NCBI GenBank assembly: GCA_903848645.1
Contig: CAINGU010000037.1
Coordinates: 176,041-240,040, forward strand
Reading direction: 5' to 3'
From: an uncultured cyanobacterium
GTDB lineage: Bacteria; Cyanobacteriota; Cyanobacteriia; Cyanobacteriales; Nostocaceae
Length of the DNA stretch: 64,000 nucleotides
Shown: positions 28,518 through 38,526 of the stretch, piece after piece
Numbering within the stretch: the first letter of the stretch is position 1
How the letters are laid out: each line of letters opens with the position of its first letter
Program-made: the position numbers and the translations under genes
The notes under the pieces: model-generated
What the model was told of the DNA's origin: nothing
Databases searched by the model: none
The model's input: the letters and a program-made list of their open reading frames with translations, nothing else

Positions 28518-28605
28518 TTTGTCAGTTGTCTTTTGTCAGTTGTCGGTTGTCAGTTGTCAGTTGTCTTTTTTTGCCACTAACCAATGACTACTAACCAATG
28601 ACTAA
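28518..28605. repeat. Heptamer repeats GTCAGTT and CCAATGA
   Basis: GTCAGTT/GTCGGTT/GTCTTTT units (28520-28567) and then ACCAATGACTA units (28580-28600) fill the rplD-rplC gap. Confidence 0.88.
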
Positions 28606-28609
28606 ATGA

Positions 28610-29248
28610 CTATTTTTTACCAACTATAGTTGCAGGAACAACACTCACTAAAGCTCCTGGTTTACCAGGAATAGCTCCTTTAATGAGGATTAAGTTGCGT
28701 TCTGCATCTACTCGTACTACTGTCAGTTTGCGGATTGTGACACGAGTACCACCTAAACGTCCTGCCATCCTTTTACCGGGATAAACACGACCTGGGGTTG
28801 TACCAGCACCGATAGAACCTGGCGCTCTATGGTTTTTGGAACCGTGTGACATGGGACCGCGACCAAAGTTGTTACGCTTCTGGTTGCCTGCAAAACCGCG
28901 ACCAATACTTGTACCAACTACATCTACAATTTCACCAGCACTAAAAATATCTGCTTTAATTTGTTGACCTAAAGCATAATCACCAGTGCTATCGGTGCGA
29001 TATTCATTCAGATGACGGACTGCTGGGGCGGATGATTTAGCCAAATGACCCAACAATGGTCTGTTCAGTGCCTTGGGTTTGACTTCACCATAACCAACTT
29101 GAATGGCAGCGTAACCGTCGGTCTGTTTCGTTTTAACTTGTGTAACAGTGCATGGACCGGCTTGGATGATAGTGACAGGAATGGATACTCCTGCTTCATC
29201 AAAGATTTGGGTCATGCCCAGCTTGGTGCCGAGAATACCTACAGACAC
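28610..29248 (-). CDS. rplC: 50S ribosomal protein L3
   Basis: First gene of the cluster in this window. The 212-aa product shows [20 protein letters not shown], the family motif [20 protein letters not shown] and [20 protein letters not shown]. The start is GTG at 29248, preceded by AAGGAG 11 bases upstream. rpsJ (S10), which leads this operon in many bacteria, is not here, as is usual in cyanobacteria. Confidence 0.97.
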   Translation of the reverse strand: MSVGILGTKLGMTQIFDEAGVSIPVTIIQAGPCTVTQVKTKQTDGYAAIQVGYGEVKPKALNRPLLGHLAKSSAPAVRHLNEYRTDSTGDYALGQQIKADIFSAGEIVDVVGTSIGRGFAGNQKRNNFGRGPMSHGSKNHRAPGSIGAGTTPGRVYPGKRMAGRLGGTRVTIRKLTVVRVDAERNLILIKGAIPGKPGALVSVVPATIVGKK

Positions 29249-30122
29249 AGTTACTGGTTCTCCTTTCGTTCTATTTTTTGGGCTAGACCTAGAAGTCGAA
29301 TTGGGACAGGTTTTGTCACTGTCGCTTGAGTGTAAACTTTACCTTGTGAAATTTGGACTGGCGTTAGACAGTGCAAATTCTTGGCGACACAACAATTTTT
29401 GTCCCTTTTGCTTTAGTGAATTTGTTTATTTTCACTTACTCAATCACAATAACAGGAATAACTGCCTACTCTATGGAGAAGGTATTACTTCTGCAATCCA
29501 ATGCGAGGCTTGATTGCTTTGCGCTGTGTGCAGCAATGCTTTCGTCCAAGCAGTTGCTTTGGCACTCTACCGTTGTAGTCGGACTTAAGTGGTTATTGAC
29601 CCTCAGTATCCATTTACCCAAGACTTAACATAATGCCATAAAACCAACATTATCGCTCAAGAACTACTTCTTTTAATACCTTAAACTATTGTTTGAGGTC
29701 TTGCCTAATTTTTTTTAGGATTTACGGGAGTGATTTGGTGTGAGAGCTTAAATATGACTTTGGCTCTTGATTTGACCTGAAAGCTTTTTTAGGTTAGCAG
29801 TCTCTTATCGAGTAAGCCAGTTTTATTCTTTTGGGGAAACTAACTAGAAACTCAGATGCTAGGACTAACTAGAAACTCTAAATAAGAAAGATGGCTATCT
29901 AATTAGACTACTCGGTCACAATCTAATAATATAAATCATTCATTAATTTTTGTCTAGTATTTTTTTGCTTATGTTGTGAGGTACTGCGGCGGGGGTGGGT
30001 GATTTTGCCCAAATTCCGACTGGGAGTTCTCAAGATTTTTGAAAATATGCAGCTTCATTTAACTTAATCTACCACTAGAGAGTGAATAATAGAGATATCT
30101 AAGTGGGATAGGAAGAAAATCT
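29249..30122. promoter_or_regulatory. Divergent rplC/ndhN intergenic region
   Basis: The 874 bases carry no convincing gene. Small open frames here lack ribosome binding sites and family features. The region must hold the promoter and leader of the ribosomal cluster (minus strand) and the ndhN promoter (plus strand). A 15-bp direct repeat ACTAACTAGAAACTC occurs at 29839 and 29864. AGGAAG at about 30111 serves ndhN. No -35/-10 pair could be fixed with confidence. Confidence 0.55.
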
Positions 30123-30599
30123 ATGGCACTAATTACCACTGGCAACGGTTTCATCCGCAATTTGGAGAAATTTGGGGCGTTGGGTGTTTATGTTCCTCTG
30201 GAGGGGGGCTATGAAGGTCGGTATCTGCGCCGATTACGGGCGGCTGGGTATATTGGCCTGCATATTACTGCTAGGGGTCTGGGTGATGTGGCTGCATATC
30301 TGACACAAGTTCATGGTGTTAGACCACCGCATTTAGGCAAAAGAAGCGATAGCAGCGGTGCGGCTGTGGGTGATGTATATTATTTACCACCAATGATCAG
30401 TTCTCATTTGGCACAATTACCTCCTAAGTCTAAGGGGTTGGTATTGTGGATTATTGAGGGACATATTCTTTCTGATCAGGAAGTTGAGTATTTAATGGAT
30501 TTGCCCAAGCTAGAACCACGGGTTAAGGTGGTAATTGAGAGAGGTGGCGATCGCATTTTCCGCTGGACACCTTTGGAAAAGACACTGTTAGCTAGTTAG
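30123..30599 (+). CDS. ndhN: NAD(P)H-quinone oxidoreductase subunit N
   Basis: NdhN is a peripheral subunit of the cyanobacterial/plastid NDH-1 complex on the thylakoid membrane, which serves respiration, cyclic electron flow and CO2 uptake. The 158-aa length is exact for the family. It shows MALITTGNGFIRNLEKFGAL, GGYEGRYLRRLRAAGY and the GLGDVAAYLTQVHGVRPPHL segment. It is divergent from rplC. A REP-like palindrome follows its stop. Confidence 0.96.
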   Translation: MALITTGNGFIRNLEKFGALGVYVPLEGGYEGRYLRRLRAAGYIGLHITARGLGDVAAYLTQVHGVRPPHLGKRSDSSGAAVGDVYYLPPMISSHLAQLPPKSKGLVLWIIEGHILSDQEVEYLMDLPKLEPRVKVVIERGGDRIFRWTPLEKTLLAS

Positions 30600-30608
30600 A
30601 AAAATTGT

Positions 30609-30633
30609 AAGGGTGGGAAAACCCCGCCCCTAC
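30609..30633. repeat. Dispersed GTAGGGG palindrome (reverse orientation)
   Basis: AAGGGTGGGAAAACCCCGCC followed by CCTAC is the reverse-orientation copy of the GTAGGGG family, with the GGTTTTCCC-type core also seen inside the RAYT gene at 42334. It lies between the convergent ndhN and Uma2 genes. Confidence 0.75.
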
Positions 30634-30646
30634 GGTTCAATTATTT

Positions 30647-31306
30647 CTAATTCTGCATTTCCTGTTGTACCCAAGCACGAAAAGATTTTTCAGATTGCAC
30701 TTCATCAATTTGACAATCTTGCAAAAATTGATAAAGTTGTTCTTTGGTTACTTTAGTAAATGTGGGACTTTTTTCTACTTCAATATATTGATGATCTTGA
30801 AGTTGATAAATTCGCAATATTTCACCGTTGTAACGCCAAAATTCCGGTACACCCATGCTGGCATAAAACTGGAGTTTATTGATGTCAGTATGAGTAATAT
30901 CTACTTCTACAATTAAGTCTGGTGGGGGATCTTCGTTTAAATCAACTTTTTTTCCAACTACTTGAGGTTGATTTTGAATGTAATAACAGTTATCAGGTTC
31001 AGAGCTTCTTTGTAAATCATCACGATTTAACGTGGTTGAACCCATTGTTTTAATTTTCAACCCCATTTCTACTACCAAAATGCGGATGAATAGTTCAATT
31101 AATCTGGTAGCACTTTCATGTTCTTCTAATGGCATGGTGATTTCTAATGTACCTTGATCATAGATAAGTCGAGAAGAACGACTTTGCCCTAATGCTGCTA
31201 AAATTTGCTGATAATTTTGCCAACTGATATTGTGAAAAACTACTCGCTGTTCCGCTGGGGTAGTTTCTGGGGTAATATTATTTGGTTTAGTGACTGTACT
31301 AACCAT
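30647..31306 (-). CDS. Uma2 family protein (PD-(D/E)XK-like, DUF820)
   Basis: This 219-aa member of the very large cyanobacterial Uma2 family has a predicted restriction-endonuclease-like fold. The conserved DPPPDLIVEVDITH segment (about residues 126-139) carries the PD...ExK-type acidic residues, followed by KLQFYASMGVPEFWRY. The function is unknown. Single copies like this are scattered through cyanobacterial chromosomes, and a catalytic role is inference. Confidence 0.85.
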   Translation of the reverse strand: MVSTVTKPNNITPETTPAEQRVVFHNISWQNYQQILAALGQSRSSRLIYDQGTLEITMPLEEHESATRLIELFIRILVVEMGLKIKTMGSTTLNRDDLQRSSEPDNCYYIQNQPQVVGKKVDLNEDPPPDLIVEVDITHTDINKLQFYASMGVPEFWRYNGEILRIYQLQDHQYIEVEKSPTFTKVTKEQLYQFLQDCQIDEVQSEKSFRAWVQQEMQN

Positions 31307-31475
31307 ATTTGCCTTTAACTTTAGCTTAAGAATTATGATAATAGAGACTCCGGCAGGCTACGCGGTTGGGGCTATACAAACAAAATCGGCCTAAGCGGAA
31401 TAAGAACAATATACTGAAATCAGGGAAAAAATAAACCACTCCCTTCTATTTTGGCGTGAAGGTAATAAAGCGAAA

Positions 31476-32018
31476 ATGAGACGTAAATCTACTACTACTA
31501 GACCAACTAATACTCCTAAAGCCTCTATTTTCCAATCTCCAATCTTTAACTTCGCCAGTATTGCTATTTTTGGAGGGGTGCTGATTTTGGGAATTGGGAT
31601 TGGGATTGCGTTTAGTTCTACAACCACATTAAGTTCATCAAACGTGGCTTCCCGTGAGTTCATTGACACCAGAGCGCCAAATCCTGAGATTTGTGTGCAG
31701 TATGGATCTAGTGCCATGGTGATGGATGCCAGACTCTTTGTAACTCTTAATCCCTTTAATGTCTTTGTTGCCCAGCCAAATATGCGTCCTGGATGTGTAA
31801 TTCGTCAAAATAACTGGGCAATTTTGGAAAACAAAAAACTGGTAACATCTGAGCAGGTACGAGAATGTAAGAATCGTCTTAATACCTTTGGCTTTACAGG
31901 GGACTTAAACAGTGAAAAGCCAGATATTAGATGTATATATCAAAATGAATCGGCTCAAAATTTCTTTTTATCTCAACCTGGGGCTGTGGGAACACCTCAA
32001 GATACGGAAAGATTTTAA
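31476..32018 (+). CDS. DUF3172 membrane-anchored protein
   Basis: This 180-aa cyanobacteria-specific protein has a Ser/Thr/Pro-rich start, one membrane helix (about residues 28-48, SIAIFGGVLILGIGIGIAF) and a conserved soluble domain. The domain contains NPEICVQYGSSAMVMDARLF, FNVFVAQPNMRPGCVIRQNN and TSEQVRECKNRLNTFGFTGD. Four cysteines lie in the soluble part. The function is unknown. It is transcribed on its own. Confidence 0.82.
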   Translation: MRRKSTTTRPTNTPKASIFQSPIFNFASIAIFGGVLILGIGIGIAFSSTTTLSSSNVASREFIDTRAPNPEICVQYGSSAMVMDARLFVTLNPFNVFVAQPNMRPGCVIRQNNWAILENKKLVTSEQVRECKNRLNTFGFTGDLNSEKPDIRCIYQNESAQNFFLSQPGAVGTPQDTERF

Positions 32019-32130
32019 AGAATGTCAGAATCAGAATTTGCAGGATATAGATTATGGATTTTGAAAATGGGAAAAATTCCACAAAATCATCCTGATTCTG
32101 ACATTTTCTTGAAAACTGTTAATTGCAAAT

Positions 32131-32838
32131 TTAAAATTTTTGTCTGGGTAAAGGTTGACCAAATTCGATAATAGGAACTTCTTTCAGGTTATTTGGAGAA
32201 ATACCGTTGTTCTCTACAGGTGTGGACAACATAGCAGAAGGAAGAGGTGAATTGGTAATGGGTGAGGGGTTTTGAGAACTTAGGGGTGGTACGGTGATTA
32301 AGGGTTGTTGAGAGTTAGTGGTGAGATTTGTGGATGGTGGTAGGGTAGTAGCGGGTGTGAGTAGGAGACTGTTGGCGGGGGAAGAGGAGTTGCTGGGTTT
32401 TGAAGAAGTGCTATTATAGGTAATACGAGGATTTAATACCCAGCGCGTGGGTTTTTGTCGGGAAAGGGGTTGAAGTTGTACTTGGTTGGGTTGTAATTGA
32501 GTTCCTGGTGCTAGGTCAAGAACTATCCGGGTGGTGTTTGCGTCCATTTGAGAAATACGAATTCTCTGAATTGCGCCTGAGTAATCTTTTTGAGTCAGGA
32601 CTTTACCCAATTTTGTGTTAGGTAAATCGAGAACTAGACGTGGTGGTTGGGCAAGGTAAAAATACTGGGGTGTGGTGGTAGCTGAAAGGTTAATTTCTAA
32701 TTGCTGGGCTTTGGGGTTAAATTGCCAATTATTAAGTTGGGCTACTGATTGGGCAAAACTGATGCTAGGGGTGAGGATAATTAAGCCAAATATACTCACC
32801 CCCATAGATGGAAGAATTTGATTAGTTCTAGTTTTCAT
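32131..32838 (-). CDS. Secreted AMIN-domain protein
   Basis: This 235-aa protein has a signal peptide (about residues 1-29, ending SFAQS) and one AMIN domain (about 32-135). Characteristic phrases are NWQFNPKAQQLEINLSA, PRLVLDLPNTKLG and QRIRISQMDANTTRIVLDL. The rest is a Ser/Pro/Asn/Thr-rich disordered tail. AMIN domains bind peptidoglycan and occur in amidases and secretins, but no catalytic domain is attached here. It may be a cell-wall tether. It lies 20 bp downstream of the antiporter gene and may share its transcript. Confidence 0.8.
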   Translation of the reverse strand: MKTRTNQILPSMGVSIFGLIILTPSISFAQSVAQLNNWQFNPKAQQLEINLSATTTPQYFYLAQPPRLVLDLPNTKLGKVLTQKDYSGAIQRIRISQMDANTTRIVLDLAPGTQLQPNQVQLQPLSRQKPTRWVLNPRITYNSTSSKPSNSSSPANSLLLTPATTLPPSTNLTTNSQQPLITVPPLSSQNPSPITNSPLPSAMLSTPVENNGISPNNLKEVPIIEFGQPLPRQKF

Positions 32839-32857
32839 GATCAGGAATTGGCAAAAA

Positions 32858-35050
32858 TTAGGAATTATGAATTACTTCTTGGGTATTAACTGCTGGTAGG
32901 AGGGCAGTAAGGTGTGAGGTAACTTGACTGTAACGACGGGTAATGAGTAGAGAAGAACGACATTGAATAGCGAGTTGATCTGTGTATCTTCCTAGGGTTT
33001 GGCGTTCAATTCCCCACAGACGGCTAGTACCAACAATAGTTAGATCAACATTTTCTGAGGCGGCAATTACGGCTTGTATTGGTTCTGGGGATGTAACGCT
33101 TTTGATTTCAATGCGATCGCGGACAGTGTTCGGTAATTGTTCAATCATAGAGTTTAGCTCATAACTTAATTCGTCTTGGGTGTGATTGCCTGTGAATACC
33201 TGTAAAACTTGTAACATACAAGTATCACGATTAATCAGCATTCTCAAAGCAATGATTAATGCTAAATCGTCATGAATATTAGCTGAGTAAGGAACTAATA
33301 AACTTTCTAAGCGTTCGCCACCTTTATCTACGAATACGGCGACATCGACTGGTGTAGTCCCAAGAATTTGGCCAACTCTTCCCCCTAAACGATTATTACT
33401 AAAAGCTGGACGATGCCAGCCGACGAGAACTAAATCTGGTTGTTCAATTTTGGCTATCTGTGCTGTTTCTCTAGCGACATTGCTAGATATGCGAACTATG
33501 GGATGGATGTAGGAACGTGTCAGTGGTGGTTCTAGGGTATTGATTAATTCTTCTAGTTTTTGGCGACGTTCGGCAATGAGTCTTTCAGCTTCCGTTGGGG
33601 TACTTTCAAAGCCATAGTCTTCTTCTAGTTCAATGAAACTGAGGGGATAAACAACAGCAGGTTGTCGGTTATTAACAGCGATCGCTGCGGCTAATTGTAA
33701 TAAACCTTTTTGGGCAGCGGGATTAGCTACGGGAACTAAAATCCGATATGGGGTAAGGTAAGGTTCGCTAATTGCTGGTACTGTTTCTGGTTGTATTTCT
33801 GCTTCTGGTTCAACCATATCTAATCTGATCAGGCGTTTGGGATATGTCCATTCCAACAGTGGTGAAGTCATGAATGTTGTCACCAAAGCCATAATTACTA
33901 ACATGGTGAAAAGTAAGGGTGTAATTACGCCTAACTCTAAACCAATGTTCAAGACGATTAACTCAGTTAAACCGCGAGTATTCATTAACCAACCCAGGGC
34001 TGTAGATTCTCGTTTGTCAATGCCACTCATGCGAGCAGCTATATAAGCACCAGTAAATTTACCACCAATTGCTACTAATAAAATCAAGGCAGATAATAGC
34101 CATAAATGAGGACTGTTAAGTAAACCAATTTGTGTTTTTAAACCACTATAGGCGAAGAATATTGGTAACAGAAATATGAGAACAAAATCTTCAGTTTTAA
34201 TGGCTAATTCTCTGACTAATTCCTCATCTTTTGGCATGACTGCACCTAACAGAAATGCACCAAAAATTAGGTGAATACCAATTAATTCAGTGATTAAAGC
34301 CGAGGAAACAACTCCCATATAAATTACAGCTAAAACCAATTGACTCAACCGCCCAGCCCGACGATGATGTTTACTCAACCGTTTGAGAAACCACCGCCCA
34401 ACTGTGAACATGAAGCCAATATAAACAATGCTTTCAATAATGGTGAAAATAGCTTGTTGATCAATGCTACCGTGACGAGCCACGGCGATCGCTACTGCTA
34501 AAATACACCAAGCTGTGACATCATCCACCGCCGCGCAAGTTAAGGCTAATGTCCCTAACCGAGTTCCCTGTAAGTTATTTTCCGTGATAATTCTCGCCAA
34601 TACAGGAAAGGCGGTAATTGACATCGCTGCCCCTAAAAACAAGGCAAAAGGAGCAAAATTTACATGATTACTAGAAACTAAGGGATAAAGCAGGAAAGCT
34701 AATCCAAACGCCGAAACAAAGGGAACAATAATGCTGAGATTGGAAATAAGAATGGCAGTTTTTAAGTTACCACTCAGATATTTGGGATTTAATTCCAACC
34801 CAATCAGAAACATGAAAAATATTAGCCCTATTTGCGATAAAACATTCAAATAAGGCATTGTTTCTGGTGGAAACAGGCTATGTGCTAAACCGGGAGCAAT
34901 TAAACCAAATAATGAGGGACCAAGCATAATACCGGCGAAAATCTCACCAATTACCAATGGTTGTTTAATCGCTTTGAATCCCAAACCTACAAGTCGGGAG
35001 AGTCCAATAACAATTAATACCTCAACTAGAACGAGAATAACTGTGTGCAT
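32858..35050 (-). CDS. Cation:proton antiporter (CPA2) with C-terminal USP-like domains
   Basis: This 730-aa membrane protein has two parts. Residues 1-410 form a 12-13-helix Na+/H+ exchanger domain, with FKAIKQPLVIGEIFAGIMLG, ALTCAAVDDVTAW carrying the paired aspartates of the transport site, and the NTRGLTELIVLNIGLELG motif. Residues about 430-705 form two universal-stress-protein-like modules, with YRILVPVANPAAQKGLLQLA and NVDLTIVGTSRLWGIERQ. The role is ion or pH homeostasis in plasma or thylakoid membrane. The transported cation cannot be told. Confidence 0.88.
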   Translation of the reverse strand: MHTVILVLVEVLIVIGLSRLVGLGFKAIKQPLVIGEIFAGIMLGPSLFGLIAPGLAHSLFPPETMPYLNVLSQIGLIFFMFLIGLELNPKYLSGNLKTAILISNLSIIVPFVSAFGLAFLLYPLVSSNHVNFAPFALFLGAAMSITAFPVLARIITENNLQGTRLGTLALTCAAVDDVTAWCILAVAIAVARHGSIDQQAIFTIIESIVYIGFMFTVGRWFLKRLSKHHRRAGRLSQLVLAVIYMGVVSSALITELIGIHLIFGAFLLGAVMPKDEELVRELAIKTEDFVLIFLLPIFFAYSGLKTQIGLLNSPHLWLLSALILLVAIGGKFTGAYIAARMSGIDKRESTALGWLMNTRGLTELIVLNIGLELGVITPLLFTMLVIMALVTTFMTSPLLEWTYPKRLIRLDMVEPEAEIQPETVPAISEPYLTPYRILVPVANPAAQKGLLQLAAAIAVNNRQPAVVYPLSFIELEEDYGFESTPTEAERLIAERRQKLEELINTLEPPLTRSYIHPIVRISSNVARETAQIAKIEQPDLVLVGWHRPAFSNNRLGGRVGQILGTTPVDVAVFVDKGGERLESLLVPYSANIHDDLALIIALRMLINRDTCMLQVLQVFTGNHTQDELSYELNSMIEQLPNTVRDRIEIKSVTSPEPIQAVIAASENVDLTIVGTSRLWGIERQTLGRYTDQLAIQCRSSLLITRRYSQVTSHLTALLPAVNTQEVIHNS

Positions 35051-35569
35051 ATTTTCCTCACTAACGATTATCCGGGTTCACTATGATAATTCTTTACCAG
35101 AGTAGAAAATGTCAACCTAATCTAGATACATTTTCGGCTATTTTTATTAATTTAAGATGTTAATTATTGTTACCTTACTATCTTCATCATTGCCAAAAAT
35201 CAGGATTAATTTATTGTTAAACTGCAAATAAACTTGAGAATTAGCAAGCATAAAACGTATATCCAGAGAATAAAGTAGTTAAGACCTTTGATAAGTAAAT
35301 TATTTCCTCAAAAATTAATAATAAACCAGAAATAGTGCAATAATATTATAAATAAGAGTTTATAAAAATGTCTCAATTGTAATGTACAATACTTGATGGT
35401 AAATCCTGTCTTTCTTTCTCCTGACTCGGTGACTCCTGACTCGGTGACTCCTTCTGAATCTAGGAAAGAATTTATCTTTATAGTCAAAAAATTGTAAATA
35501 TGGGGTTAAATTTTGTTAAGATTGGATATGGCGTTAGCTTTGTCCCTCTTCCTACCCACAAGACACTTC
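35051..35569. other. Intergenic region upstream of the ABC-F gene
   Basis: About 500 A+T-rich bases lie between divergent genes and hold no recognisable gene. CTGACTCGGTGACTC repeats twice at 35422-35455 (a 7/14-bp period). Promoters for both flanking genes are expected but could not be assigned. Confidence 0.5.
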
Positions 35570-37264
35570 ATGCTGCGATTAGAACATATCAGTAAAATTT
35601 ATCCTACAGGCGAAGTTCTTAAAGATATCAACTGGGAAGTCAAACCAGGAGATCGGATTGGTTTAGTTGGCGTTAATGGTGCGGGAAAATCCACCCAACT
35701 AAAAATCATCTCTGGGGAGATTGAACCCACCGCTGGGGAAATTATTCGCCCTTCCAGCCTACATATAGCTTATCTTAACCAAGAGTTTGAGGTTGACCCG
35801 ACTCGCACAGTCAGAGAAGAATTTTGGACTGTATTTAAAGAAGCCAACGAAGTGCAGAAGGCTTTAGCTCATATTCCCCATGAGATGGAAACTGCTAATC
35901 CAGAAGAGTTAGATGAACTCATTCATCAGTTAGATCGGTTGCAGCGTCAATTTGAGGCTTTAGACGGATATAACTTAGACTCACGCATTGGTAAGATATT
36001 ACCAGAGATGGGTTTTCAACTAGAAGATGGCGATCGCCTAGTTAGTGCCTTCTCCGGTGGTTGGCAAATGCGGATGAGTTTAGGAAAAATCCTCCTGCAA
36101 AAACCCGACTTGTTACTACTGGATGAACCGACAAACCACTTAGATTTGGAAACCATTGAATGGTTAGAAAATTACCTGCGAGGTTTAATTACCCCGATGG
36201 TGATAGTTTCCCATGACCGAGAATTTTTAGATCGTCTTTGTAACCAAATTGTCGAAACGGAACGGGGTGTTTCCAGTTCTTACCTGGGTAATTACTCATC
36301 CTACCTCCAACAAAAAGCGGAAAATCAATACGCACAACTTAACGCTTACGAACGTCAACAAAAAGAATTAGAAAAACAACAAGCATTTGTAGATAAATTC
36401 CGCGCTAGTGCTACTCGCAGTACCCAGGCGAAAAGTAGAGAAAAGCAACTAGATAAAATTGAACGTATCGAAGCCCCGACAGGAGGAATGAGAACCCTGC
36501 ATTTCCGTTTTCCTGATGCCACTCGTAGTGGTAGAGAAGTAGTAGAAATTAAGGATTTAACCCATATTTATGGGGATAAAATTCTGTTCTTATCAGCAAA
36601 TCTGCTAGTGGAAAGAGGAGACAGAATTGCGTTTCTCGGTCCCAATGGTGCAGGTAAATCCACACTGTTGAAAATTATGATGGGTGTTGAACCTCCCACA
36701 GAAGGGATTGTCAAATTAGGTGATCACAACGTTATTCCTGGTTACTTTGAACAAAACCAAGCGGAAGCGTTGGATTTAAATAAAACCGTCATGGAAACAA
36801 TTCATGATGAAGTTCCTAATTGGACAAACGAAGAAGTTCGCACGCTGTTAGGAAGATTCTTATTTACTGGTGATACTGTATTTAAGAAAGTTGGGGCATT
36901 GAGTGGAGGTGAAAAAGCTCGGTTAGCACTGGCTAAAATGCTTTTACGTCCAGCGAATTTAATCATTCTCGATGAGCCTACCAACCACTTAGATATTCCC
37001 GCGAAAGAAATGATGGAAGAGGCTTTGCAAAACTACGAAGGTACAGCCCTTGTAGTTTCCCATGACCGTTATTTTATCTCCCAAGTAGCTAATAAAATTG
37101 TGGAAATTCGTGATGGTGAATTCCGCGTTTATTTAGGAGATTATCACTACTATCTCGATAAAAAAGCCGAAGAGAAAGAACTAGCGGAATTAGCAGCAGC
37201 AGAAGCTGAAAAAGCTGCTAAAAAAGCGGCAAAGGCTGCTAAAGCTGGAGCAAAGCAGAAGTAA
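35570..37264 (+). CDS. ABC-F family ATPase (ribosome-associated type)
   Basis: This 564-aa soluble protein has two ABC ATPase domains and no membrane part. Domain 1 has GVNGAGKSTQ, the signature FSGGWQMRMSL and LLLLDEPTNHLD. Domain 2 has GPNGAGKSTL, LSGGEKARLALAKM and LIILDEPTNHLD. A charged linker helix region (Q/E/K-rich, about residues 240-300) separates them, as in EttA/Uup-type translation factors. The C-terminus is an Ala/Lys/Glu-rich helix. ATG 35570 (MLRLEHISKIY) is the family start. An in-frame TTG at 35513 would add 19 unlikely residues. Confidence 0.9.
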   Translation: MLRLEHISKIYPTGEVLKDINWEVKPGDRIGLVGVNGAGKSTQLKIISGEIEPTAGEIIRPSSLHIAYLNQEFEVDPTRTVREEFWTVFKEANEVQKALAHIPHEMETANPEELDELIHQLDRLQRQFEALDGYNLDSRIGKILPEMGFQLEDGDRLVSAFSGGWQMRMSLGKILLQKPDLLLLDEPTNHLDLETIEWLENYLRGLITPMVIVSHDREFLDRLCNQIVETERGVSSSYLGNYSSYLQQKAENQYAQLNAYERQQKELEKQQAFVDKFRASATRSTQAKSREKQLDKIERIEAPTGGMRTLHFRFPDATRSGREVVEIKDLTHIYGDKILFLSANLLVERGDRIAFLGPNGAGKSTLLKIMMGVEPPTEGIVKLGDHNVIPGYFEQNQAEALDLNKTVMETIHDEVPNWTNEEVRTLLGRFLFTGDTVFKKVGALSGGEKARLALAKMLLRPANLIILDEPTNHLDIPAKEMMEEALQNYEGTALVVSHDRYFISQVANKIVEIRDGEFRVYLGDYHYYLDKKAEEKELAELAAAEAEKAAKKAAKAAKAGAKQK

Positions 37265-37365
37265 ATTAGCTACTAATCACGGGACGATACATAATCTTTT
37301 TGTGGATCGTTCCGCAGCTATTTCCAAATTAAAAAATAAAGCTAAATCTGCTTACTTTCAAACAG

Positions 37366-38526
37366 ATGTTATCTAAACTAAAAGTTCAACACTACAAAAG
37401 TCTCTTTGATACAGAAGTGGATTTAGAACCGCTGACTGTATTCATCGGTCCTAATGGTTCTGGAAAATCGAATATTTGTGAAGCATTAGCTGTATTGTCT
37501 GATTTTCTGAAAAGACTGATAGATAGTACAAGTAATATGGAAATTATCAATTTTTTTTCAGAATCATTAAAAACTATAAGTAAGAATCAGCAAAGTCTTG
37601 AATCTAAATTTTGGCATGGAAAGCTAGATTATCTTGGATTTGAAGTCAGTACATCTCCTACAGCTTTTTTTGCAAAAAATAGAAATTTCTTAGATATAGG
37701 CATATTAGTCTGTCTTAATTATGATCAAAAAGAGATTTCTATTGAAGGAGCGAATTTTAGAAAAGATTATGATCCGAGTATCTATGGATATAACGATGAA
37801 AACTCTAATACAATCGAAAGTCTAAGAAGAGAGCTTGTATCTAAAGAATATTTAGATTCTGATCTGTATAAGTCCTTGAAAAAAGTTAATATTTATGACT
37901 TTGCACCAAGTTCTCTGTCCAGTAAAGCCTCATTAAATGGCAATATGGAGAGAACTGGAGAAGGAATTGCTTACGCACTGGTTGATATTCTGCACACTAA
38001 TCGTCAAAGCTTTGATGAATTAGAAGAACGTTTAACCAGGCTAGTTCCTAATATAAAAAAGATTATATTGCCTCGTGGAGAAAATCAAACTTTTTTACTA
38101 GAATTAGTTGATAGATATTCAGAACATCATATTCCTTCATCTGATATATCAGATGGAACATTGAGAATTTTGGCTTTTCTAACTGCGCTGTATCAAGAAA
38201 ACACTCCGAGTATTATTTGTTTTGAAGAAATAGAAAATGGAGTTCATCCTTGGTTACTGCACAAAATGATGGAGTTGCTAAAAATTGTTTCCACTGAAGG
38301 AATAACTGGTAAACCTGTGCAGGTTTTAATTACAACCCATTCTCCTCTTTTGTTAAATTATGTTGAACCCCATCAAGTTCGTGCAGTTGAATTAGACAAA
38401 GAAGGTAAAACTCAAGTTCACAAATTACCTATAGATTCTGTCCGGTTTCAAAAAGCTTTAGAAGCTTATGATGGAGCATTAGGTGAACTTTGGTTTACAA
38501 ATGTGTTTGGAGGAAATCCAGAATGA
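37366..38526 (+). CDS. AAA/ABC-like ATPase of a two-gene OLD-type cassette
   Basis: This 386-aa SMC/RecF-type ATPase has Walker A FIGPNGSGKSN (residues 27-37), a Q-loop region after it, and an ABC-like signature SDISDGTLRILAFLTAL (259-275). Walker B is SIICFEEIENGVHP (282-295) with Glu287/288, and the switch histidine is in LITTHSPLLL (321-330). The C-terminal GELWFTNVFGGN is typical of the COG4637/AAA_21 group. It overlaps the next gene by four bases (ATGA, 38523-38526), a sign of a fixed stoichiometric pair. In comparable pairs (OLD, PARIS, Rlo-type) the ATPase senses and holds a nuclease partner. That role here is inferred. Confidence 0.85.
   Translation: MLSKLKVQHYKSLFDTEVDLEPLTVFIGPNGSGKSNICEALAVLSDFLKRLIDSTSNMEIINFFSESLKTISKNQQSLESKFWHGKLDYLGFEVSTSPTAFFAKNRNFLDIGILVCLNYDQKEISIEGANFRKDYDPSIYGYNDENSNTIESLRRELVSKEYLDSDLYKSLKKVNIYDFAPSSLSSKASLNGNMERTGEGIAYALVDILHTNRQSFDELEERLTRLVPNIKKIILPRGENQTFLLELVDRYSEHHIPSSDISDGTLRILAFLTALYQENTPSIICFEEIENGVHPWLLHKMMELLKIVSTEGITGKPVQVLITTHSPLLLNYVEPHQVRAVELDKEGKTQVHKLPIDSVRFQKALEAYDGALGELWFTNVFGGNPE

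Noticed and set aside
29371..29628. 85-aa frame in the rplC/ndhN gap
   Set aside because: Cysteine- and leucine-rich chance translation with no start context. It lies in a region expected to be a promoter.
35513..35569. TTG start extending the ABC-F protein by 19 residues
   Set aside because: The added residues (MLRLDMALALSLFLPT) are not family-like. ATG 35570 gives the normal start.
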